Of a stretch of 64,000 nucleotides of DNA, positions 58,407 to 64,000 are shown piece by piece (position 1 is the stretch's first letter; each line of letters begins with the position of its first letter). The position numbers were made by a program, and so were the translations under genes. The notes below the pieces were generated by a model. That model saw nothing but the letters and a program-made list of their open reading frames with translations, had not been told where the DNA came from and searched no databases. This stretch comes from Kaistia algarum (GTDB lineage Bacteria; Pseudomonadota; Alphaproteobacteria; Rhizobiales; Kaistiaceae), in NCBI RefSeq assembly GCF_026343945.1, contig NZ_JAPKNJ010000001.1, forward strand, positions 1,984,001 through 2,048,000, in the 5' to 3' direction.

Positions 58407-59939
58407 ATGGTTGCGCATGTCACGACGGTTTCGTTCCAGGGGATCGAGGCGGTTCCCGTCGACGTGCAGGTCCAGATCGTCCCGGGCCTGCCGGGCTTCC
58501 TGATCGTCGGCCTGCCGGACAAGACCGTGGCCGAGAGTCGCGAGCGGGTGCGCTCGGCCCTGCATGCCTCCGGCCTCGCCCTGCCGCCGAAGCGCGTCAT
58601 CGTCAATCTCGCCCCGGCGGACCTGCCCAAGGAAGGCAGCCATTACGATCTGCCGATCGCGGTGGCGCTGATGGCGGCGCTCGGTGCCATTCCGGGCGAG
58701 CAGCTCCGCGACTATGTCGTGCTCGGCGAACTGGCGCTCGACGGCACGATCACGACGGTTGCCGGCGTCCTGCCGGCGGCGATCGGCGCCAATGCGCTCG
58801 GCCGCGGGCTGATCTGCCCGGCCGCCGCCGGGCCGGAAGCGGCTTGGGCGAGCGGCGCGCTCGACATTTTGGCCCCGCGCAGCCTCATCGCCATCGCCAA
58901 TCATTTCAAGGGCACGCAGATATTGTCGCGTCCGATCGCGGCGCTGATGGGCGACCCGCCGCATCTGGCCGACCTGGCCGACGTCAAGGGGCAGGAACTG
59001 GCCAAGCGCGCGCTGGAGATCGCAGCGGCTGGCGGGCACAATTTGCTGATGACGGGGCCACCCGGTTCCGGCAAGTCGATGCTGGCGAGCCGCCTGCCTT
59101 CGATCCTGCCGCCGCTTTCGCCGCGCGAACTGCTCGAAGTGTCGATGGTCGCCTCGATCGGCGGCGAACTGGTCGGCGGCAAGCTGACCGATCGGCGCCC
59201 CTTCCGCTCACCACATCATTCGGCCTCGATGGCCGCCATGGTCGGCGGAGGCTTGCGCATCCGGCCCGGCGAGGTGTCGCTCGCCCATCACGGCGTGCTC
59301 TTTCTCGACGAACTGCCGGAATTCTCGCCGCAGGTGCTCGATTCGCTGCGCCAGCCGCTGGAGAGCGGCGAGGCGATCATTGCGCGGGCCAATCACCGCG
59401 TCTCCTATCCGGCGCATTTCCAGCTGGTCGCGGCGATGAATCCCTGCCGCTGCGGGATGGCCGGCGAGCCGGGACACACCTGCCGGCGCGGGCCGCGCTG
59501 CGCGTCCGATTATCAGGAACGCCTCTCCGGGCCGTTCATCGACCGGATCGATCTCCGGATCGAGGTCCCTTCCGTCATGGCTTCCGACCTGATCCAGCCC
59601 GGCCGCTCGGAGACAAGCGCGACGGTCGCGGGGCGTGTCGCGCTGGCGCGGGAGATCCAGGCCGAGCGCTATGCAGCACTCGGCAATGGCAGCTTCGTCA
59701 CCAATGCGCGCTGCCCGTCCTCGCTGATGGAGGCGATCGCCGAGCCGGATGCCGGCGGCCAAGCCCTGCTCGGTGAAGCAGCGAGCCGGATGAAGCTCTC
59801 GGCGCGAGGCTATCACCGGGTGCTCAAAGTGGCGCGCACCATCGCCGATCTCGACGGCGCGGCCCAGGTCGGCCGTATCCATCTCGCCGAGGCGCTCGGC
59901 TATCGCAGCTCGGGCGAGAGGCTGCTCGCCGCGGCGTGA
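58407..59939 (+). CDS. comM: YifB/ComM-family Mg-chelatase-like AAA+ ATPase
   Basis: A 510-residue protein with an N-terminal Lon-like ChlI domain (V-D-V-Q-V-Q-I-V-P-G-L-P-G-F, then H-Y-D-L-P-I-A-V-A-L). An AAA+ domain follows with Walker A G-P-P-G-S-G-K-S-M (near residue 218) and Walker B V-L-F-L-D-E-L-P-E-F. The C-terminal Mg_chelatase_C helices complete it. In naturally transformable bacteria ComM is a helicase that drives branch migration of incoming DNA; in others its role is unclear. The ATG at 58407 was preferred to an earlier in-frame start at 58356. Confidence 0.95.
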   Translation: MVAHVTTVSFQGIEAVPVDVQVQIVPGLPGFLIVGLPDKTVAESRERVRSALHASGLALPPKRVIVNLAPADLPKEGSHYDLPIAVALMAALGAIPGEQLRDYVVLGELALDGTITTVAGVLPAAIGANALGRGLICPAAAGPEAAWASGALDILAPRSLIAIANHFKGTQILSRPIAALMGDPPHLADLADVKGQELAKRALEIAAAGGHNLLMTGPPGSGKSMLASRLPSILPPLSPRELLEVSMVASIGGELVGGKLTDRRPFRSPHHSASMAAMVGGGLRIRPGEVSLAHHGVLFLDELPEFSPQVLDSLRQPLESGEAIIARANHRVSYPAHFQLVAAMNPCRCGMAGEPGHTCRRGPRCASDYQERLSGPFIDRIDLRIEVPSVMASDLIQPGRSETSATVAGRVALAREIQAERYAALGNGSFVTNARCPSSLMEAIAEPDAGGQALLGEAASRMKLSARGYHRVLKVARTIADLDGAAQVGRIHLAEALGYRSSGERLLAAA

Positions 59940-60134
59940 CCCGAGGCCGACGCCGACCTCGCCATCACCAAGCCGGTACTGATTCGCTGCGCCGCGCGGT
60001 CGCGCTTGCCTGCGATTCCGGCGCCGGGTGAAAACGCTTCGTCACCAAACTGTATGAATTGCATGATTAAACTACCCCGGATCATGATTTGACGCGCGGG
60101 CGCGGCGGGGTGATCGGCGGGGGAGGATCGTGAT

Positions 60135-61082
60135 ATGGTCAAGCATGGCGACGCACGAAGCGGCGAGCGGGGCACGACCTTCCCATCGCCCATCGCGTCG
60201 CTGCCGGACTTTTCGCGACGGATGCTGCACGGGCTGAAGCTGACTATGCCGAAGGGACTTCGACTGGCGTCCGCTATGCCGGAGACGCTCGGGCGGCTCG
60301 GATCGCTCGAAGTGCGGCTGGCCGCCACGTCACGCGAGATCAAGAAGGCGCAGAAGCTGCGCTTCAAGGTCTTCTATGAGGAATTGTCGGCGATCGCCGA
60401 TATCCAGACACAGATGTCGCGCCGCGACCGCGATGCTTTCGACGCGATCTGCGACCATCTCCTCGTCATCGATCACGACACGATGACGAAGTCCGGCGAG
60501 CCGGCAATTGTGGGAACCTATCGACTGCTGCGCCAGGATGTGGCCGCGCGCTATTCCGGGTTCTACACGTCGAACGAGTTCGATGTCGGGCCTCTCGTGG
60601 CGCGCCATTCCGGCCTCAAATTCCTGGAACTCGGCCGTTCCTGCGTGCTGCCGCCCTACCGCACCAAGCGGACGGTCGAGCTGCTGTGGCACGGCATCTG
60701 GAGTTATGTCCGCAACCACGGGATGGACGTCATGGTCGGCTGCGCCTCGCTCGAAGGCACCGACCCGGATCGCCTCGCTTTGCCGCTCTCCTTCCTGCAC
60801 CACCATGCCCGGGCGCCAGGCGAATGGCGCGTCGCGGCACTGCCAGGCCGACATGTGGCCATGGACCGCCTGCCGCGCGAGGCGATCGACATGAAGGCGG
60901 CGCTTCACGCGCTGCCACCGCTGATCAAGGGCTATCTGCGGATCGGCGCTTATGTCGGCGAGGGCGCCGTGATCGACCGCCAGTTCGGGACCACAGACGT
61001 CATGATCGTGCTGCCCGTCAGCGCGATCAGCGAGCGCTACGTCAATCATTACGGCGTCGACGCAACACGCTACGCCGCCTGA
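60135..61082 (+). CDS. olsB: GNAT-family N-acyltransferase, probable ornithine lipid synthase subunit OlsB
   Basis: A 315-residue protein with an acyl-ACP-dependent GNAT core: A-Q-K-L-R-F-K-V-F-Y-E-E-L, then C-D-H-L-L-V-I-D and I-V-G-T-Y-R-L-L. The segment F-L-E-L-G-R-S-C-V-L-P-P-Y-R-T-K-R-T-V-E-L-L-W follows. It resembles OlsB, which acylates ornithine in the first step of ornithine-lipid synthesis, and also the wider 'hemolysin' acyltransferase group, so the substrate is a family-level inference. OlsA would be needed too; the PlsC-type gene at 20793 is a possible partner but is not adjacent. The ATG follows GGGGGAGGATCG. Confidence 0.7.
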   Translation: MVKHGDARSGERGTTFPSPIASLPDFSRRMLHGLKLTMPKGLRLASAMPETLGRLGSLEVRLAATSREIKKAQKLRFKVFYEELSAIADIQTQMSRRDRDAFDAICDHLLVIDHDTMTKSGEPAIVGTYRLLRQDVAARYSGFYTSNEFDVGPLVARHSGLKFLELGRSCVLPPYRTKRTVELLWHGIWSYVRNHGMDVMVGCASLEGTDPDRLALPLSFLHHHARAPGEWRVAALPGRHVAMDRLPREAIDMKAALHALPPLIKGYLRIGAYVGEGAVIDRQFGTTDVMIVLPVSAISERYVNHYGVDATRYAA

Positions 61083-61085
61083 GGA

Positions 61086-61730
61086 TCAGCGCGGGGGAAA
61101 GTCGCGGCCCGGCCGCGAGCGATATCCCGGCAAGGTCCAGCCGAAGGCAAGCGCGCCGGCGCGAATGGCAAACGCGATGAGCGAGCCGCCAAACGCCGCG
61201 GGCCAGAAGGGCAGGCCGGTTCGAACGGCGATGACGAAGAACGCCGCGCCGGCCAGCGTCGCCGTCACATAGATCTCCTTGCGCAGGAGCACCGACGGCT
61301 CGCCCACGACGATGTCGCGGATAATGCCGCCGAAGGATGCGGTCATGATGCCCATGACGATGGCGCCAGTCGGGCTGGCGCCCGCCTCCAGCGCCCGCGA
61401 CGCGCCCATGACGCAATAGCCGGAGATGCCGATCGCGTCGGCCCAGAGCAGCAGGCGGTAGCGATATTCGATGAAGGGCGCGAGGAAATAGACCGCGACC
61501 CCCGCAGCGACGCACACGAGGACCGGCTGCGGCGAGCGGATCCAGAACACGGGCGTCTCGCCAAGGAGGACGTCGCGCAACGTGCCACCGCCAATGCCGG
61601 TGATGGCGGCGAGAAAGACGAAGCCGACGATGTCGAGTTCTTTGCGCGAGGCCGCCAGCGCCCCCGTCGCGGCGAAGACGGCAACGCCGATGATATCGAG
61701 GACCTGGAGCAGGCTGAACCCCAGGTCCAT
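61086..61730 (-). CDS. TRIC-family (UPF0126) membrane channel protein
   Basis: A 214-residue inner-membrane protein with about seven spans and two inverted-repeat halves, each with the G-G-G-x-x-R-D or G-G-x-x-R-D motif (I-G-G-G-T-L-R-D-V-L-L-G-E and F-G-G-I-I-R-D-I-V-V-G-E). Members of this family include prokaryotic TRIC trimeric potassium channels; some are also annotated YadS or YicG and linked to glycine uptake. Direction of transport is not evident. It lies 6 bases after the grpE stop and is convergent with olsB. Confidence 0.9.
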   Translation of the reverse strand: MDLGFSLLQVLDIIGVAVFAATGALAASRKELDIVGFVFLAAITGIGGGTLRDVLLGETPVFWIRSPQPVLVCVAAGVAVYFLAPFIEYRYRLLLWADAIGISGYCVMGASRALEAGASPTGAIVMGIMTASFGGIIRDIVVGEPSVLLRKEIYVTATLAGAAFFVIAVRTGLPFWPAAFGGSLIAFAIRAGALAFGWTLPGYRSRPGRDFPPR

Positions 61731-61736
61731 GATCCG

Positions 61737-62348
61737 TCAGGCGGACTGTTCGGCGTCGGATGAGGCCGGCTTTTCGGCCTTCGGCTTGGCCGGGCCCTTG
61801 GCGACACCGACCATGGCCGGCCGCAGAACGCGCTCGCCGATGACATAGCCCGGCTGCATGACCTGCACGACCGTACCCGTTGGATGCTCCTCCGTCGGGA
61901 CCTCGAAGATGGCCTGATGCAGGTTCGGGTCGAATTTCTGGCCGACCGGATCGAGCTTCTTGACGCCGTGCTTCTCCAGCGAATTGTGGAGATCGCGCTC
62001 GGTCATCTCGACGCCTTCGATCAGCGTCGTCAGCGCCTCGCTGGCGCCGCGCGCATCGTCAGGAATGGCCTGGATGGCGCGCGACAGGTTGTCGCCGGCC
62101 GTCAGCATATCGCGGGCGAAGGCGGCGATGGAGTATTGGCGTGCCTCCGCGACCTGACGCTCGGTGCGGCGGCGGAGATTCTCCATCTCGGCCAAGGTGC
62201 GCAGTGCGCGATCCTTGTTCTCGGCCACTTCCGCCTCAAGAGCGGCGATGCGCGCATTCGCTTCGCCGGCGACCTCGGCTCCGGCCGGGGTGGAGACGGC
62301 CTCATTGGGCGTCTCGGAGCCGGGCGGGGACTGGGTATCGTTGGACAT
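61737..62348 (-). CDS. grpE: Nucleotide exchange factor GrpE
   Basis: GrpE releases ADP from DnaK. The 203-residue protein has an acidic N-terminus, a long helical coiled coil (residues about 28-85; [13 protein letters not shown]) and the beta-domain [26 protein letters not shown] is near the end. It lies about 21 kb from dnaK and about 10 kb from hrcA. An upstream sigma-32-like promoter gives a reason for its heat-shock control. Confidence 0.97.
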   Translation of the reverse strand: MSNDTQSPPGSETPNEAVSTPAGAEVAGEANARIAALEAEVAENKDRALRTLAEMENLRRRTERQVAEARQYSIAAFARDMLTAGDNLSRAIQAIPDDARGASEALTTLIEGVEMTERDLHNSLEKHGVKKLDPVGQKFDPNLHQAIFEVPTEEHPTGTVVQVMQPGYVIGERVLRPAMVGVAKGPAKPKAEKPASSDAEQSA

Positions 62349-62387
62349 CGCGAAATCTCGCTTTCTATCGACGTTGTAATTTCCTGC

Positions 62388-62419
62388 CCGATATCAGGAT
62401 TCCGGCGCCGAAAATCAAG
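62388..62419 (-). promoter_or_regulatory. Sigma-32-like promoter of grpE
   Basis: On the minus strand CTTG, an 18-base spacer and CTGATATCGG differ from the alphaproteobacterial heat-shock consensus at a single position. The spacing is identical to that of the dnaK promoter at 38812, and the element lies about 40 bases upstream of the grpE start. Confidence 0.65.
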
Positions 62420-62435
62420 CGCGGCGGCCTTTGTT

Positions 62436-63335
62436 CTAAAGGACGATGACGCCGTGATGGCGTGCTTCCGAATCGGGCTCGACATGAATCAGCACTTCCG
62501 CACCCTCGACGGCGGCCTGGAGCGCCGCCTCGATGCGGTCGCAGATCTCATGCGCCGCCACGACGGAGAGCGATCCTGGAACGACCAGATGGAACTCCAC
62601 GAAGGTCGCGCGGCCGGCATGGCGCGAGCGCAGATCGTGGACTTCGAGGGCCCCTTCCGCTTCGGTCGCGATGATCGCGCGGATCTCGCGCTCCACATCG
62701 CTCGATACCGCGGCGTCCATCAACCCGCTGACCGATTCGCGAATCACCTTCCAGCCCGACCAGAGAATGTTGCCGGCGACGAGAACGGCGACGAGCGAAT
62801 CGAGCGCCGCCCAGCCGGTAGCGACCACGAGGAGCAGGCCGACCAGCACGCCGAGCGAACTGATTACGTCGCTGGTCAAATGCCAGGCTTCGGCGATGAA
62901 GGCGGGGGAGCGTCGCCGGCGTCCGAAGCGGAACAGGAACATCGCCCAGGCGCCGTTGATCACCGTCGCCACGGAATTGACGGCGAGGCCCATCAGCGTG
63001 TTCTCGGGCGTGTTAGCGGTGGCATAGGAGATCCACGCCTGGCGGAAGATCAGCAGGGCGGCTACGACGATCAGGACGCCTTCAAGCACGGCCGAGAAAT
63101 ACTCGGCCTTGTGGTGGCCGAACTGATGGTCGCTGTCGGCCGGCTTGCGGCTGACCTGGATCGCCCAGAAAGCCGCGACCGCCGTTACCAAATTGACGAT
63201 GCTCTCGAGCGCGTCGGAATAGAGCGCCACGCTGCCCGTCATCGCATAGGCGATATATTTGATGCCCATGACGACGAGTGCGATCATGATCGACGCCGAG
63301 GCGACCGCCGTGGTCCTGTCGATCCATTTCGGCAT
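62436..63335 (-). CDS. Cation diffusion facilitator (CDF) family transporter
   Basis: A 300-residue inner-membrane exporter of divalent metals. Six membrane spans lie in residues about 8-210. The metal-site motifs are Y-S-D-A-L-E-S (span 2) and H-L-T-S-D (span 5). The cytoplasmic C-terminal domain holds V-H-D-L-R-S-R-H-A-G and the histidine-rich end. Substrate (zinc, iron, manganese or cobalt) is not decided; the D...H/D pattern fits the FieF/MntE-like branch. The ATG at 63335 follows GGGAGGG; a longer frame to 63377 was rejected. Confidence 0.92.
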   Translation of the reverse strand: MPKWIDRTTAVASASIMIALVVMGIKYIAYAMTGSVALYSDALESIVNLVTAVAAFWAIQVSRKPADSDHQFGHHKAEYFSAVLEGVLIVVAALLIFRQAWISYATANTPENTLMGLAVNSVATVINGAWAMFLFRFGRRRRSPAFIAEAWHLTSDVISSLGVLVGLLLVVATGWAALDSLVAVLVAGNILWSGWKVIRESVSGLMDAAVSSDVEREIRAIIATEAEGALEVHDLRSRHAGRATFVEFHLVVPGSLSVVAAHEICDRIEAALQAAVEGAEVLIHVEPDSEARHHGVIVL

Positions 63336-63451
63336 GGCCCGCCCTCCCGTCTCAAGGTGATGTCGCGGCCTTAACACCGGCAGGAAAGGGGTTCAACGCC
63401 TATCTTCGCAACTGCGAACGAGTTGCGGCAGCGCCCTTCTCTCCCCTCGCC

Positions 63452-64000
63452 TCAGAGCCGGCGGAGCGCGACTTCCTCGATGCGGTGATGCTCGCCCTTC
63501 CGCAGGATCAGATCGGCCCGCGGCCGGGTCGGCAGGATGTTGTCGCGCAGATTGGCGAGATTGATGCGCGACCAGAGCCGCTCGGCGATCTCGATCGCCT
63601 CCGCTTCCGGGATCAGCGCGTAACGGTGGAAATAGGAGTTCGGATCGCGGAACGCCGTCTCGCGCAAACGCTGGAAGCGTGACACGTACCAACGATGGAT
63701 GTCGGCTTCGTCGGCATCGATATAGATCGAGAAATCGAAGAAATCCGAGACGAAGGGCACGGCCTTGCCGTCGCGCGGAAGGCGGGGCGTCTGTAGTACG
63801 TTGAGGCCCTCGACGATCAGGATGTCCGGACGGTCGATGGTCACCCGCTCGCCGGGGACGATATCGTAGACGAGATGCGAATAGACCGGGGCAGAGACGT
63901 TCTTCGCGCCGGCCTTGATGTCGGAGAGGAACGAAAGCAAGGCCGGAAGATCGTAGCTGTCGGGAAAGCCCTTGCGCTCCATCAGCCCTTCGCGCTGCAG
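63452..64000 (-). CDS. coaA: Type I pantothenate kinase, 5' part outside window
   Basis: CoaA phosphorylates pantothenate, the first step of coenzyme A synthesis. The window contains the last 182 codons; the reading frame runs off the right edge in phase. Recognisable family segments are [13 protein letters not shown], the Y-S-H-L-V-Y-D-I-V loop and [11 protein letters not shown]. The helical tail has Y-F-H-R-Y-A. The missing N-terminal part would hold the P-loop. Confidence 0.95.
   Translation of the reverse strand: MQREGLMERKGFPDSYDLPALLSFLSDIKAGAKNVSAPVYSHLVYDIVPGERVTIDRPDILIVEGLNVLQTPRLPRDGKAVPFVSDFFDFSIYIDADEADIHRWYVSRFQRLRETAFRDPNSYFHRYALIPEAEAIEIAERLWSRINLANLRDNILPTRPRADLILRKGEHHRIEEVALRRL

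Overview
This window is a gene-dense, high-G+C (roughly mid-60s percent) chromosomal segment from an alphaproteobacterium, most likely of the order Hyphomicrobiales (Rhizobiales). The support is the gene order lnt–praR–metK–trmB, rimP–nusA–ylxR–infB–rbfA–truB–rpsO–pnp, phoH–miaB–plsC–fur/mur–rimI–tsaB, dnaK–dnaJ–pmtA, dapB–gpmA and hrcA|rph–rdgB–hemW, together with a PmtA-type phospholipid methyltransferase and a PraR-type regulator. The genus cannot be named from sequence alone. There are no rRNA or tRNA genes, insertion sequences, prophage or CRISPR arrays. About 56 protein-coding genes occupy nearly all the DNA.

Layout: 1–1688 holds a truncated DMT-family permease and a secreted alpha/beta hydrolase. 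2052–11937 (minus strand) is the translation/RNA block rimP–nusA–ylxR–infB–rbfA–truB–rpsO–pnp, read from a promoter near 12040 and closed by a strong terminator at 1999–2030. 12391–16674 (minus) is lnt, praR, metK, trmB. 16741–23868 (minus) is a tightly overlapped housekeeping block: nfu, tsaB, rimI, fur/mur, plsC, miaB, phoH, ybeY and a CorC-like gene. 24037–25674 (plus) is a secreted PhoX-like protein. 25737–34529 (minus) carries usp, trpS, murJ, glnD and mutS. 34685–37423 (plus) is a malic enzyme and a VOC protein, followed by pncA and alkB (minus). 38972–46161 (plus) is dnaK, dnaJ, pmtA, a flavin reductase, pyrF, dapB, gpmA and a hicAB pair whose hicA is frameshifted. 46146–47971 (minus) is queG and a GST; uppP (plus), an NDUFA9-like epimerase and hrcA (minus) follow. 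51313–53838 (plus) is rph–rdgB–hemW. A PBP-activator-like lipoprotein (minus) faces rsmI–yraN–gshB (plus). An atypical HNH gene (minus) sits between gshB and comM. The window ends with an OlsB-like acyltransferase (plus) and a TRIC-family channel, grpE, a CDF transporter and truncated coaA (minus).

Functionally the window is core: transcription/translation coupling, tRNA modification (truB, miaB, trmB, tsaB, queG), heat shock (dnaK, dnaJ, grpE, hrcA), envelope biogenesis (lnt, murJ, uppP, plsC, pmtA, olsB-like, LppC-like), nitrogen signalling (glnD), redox and one-carbon metabolism (gshB, metK), and DNA repair (mutS, alkB). Both dnaK and grpE have upstream sequences fitting the alphaproteobacterial sigma-32 consensus with the same 18-base spacer.

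The accessory exceptions are the most interesting parts. They are a low-G+C HNH protein with an uncharacterised C-terminal beta domain inserted between gshB and comM, a decayed hicA next to an intact hicB, and a possible 30-residue membrane peptide in the rimP–trmB gap. I did not find a clearly new multi-gene system. The HNH gene is the best lead for something undescribed.
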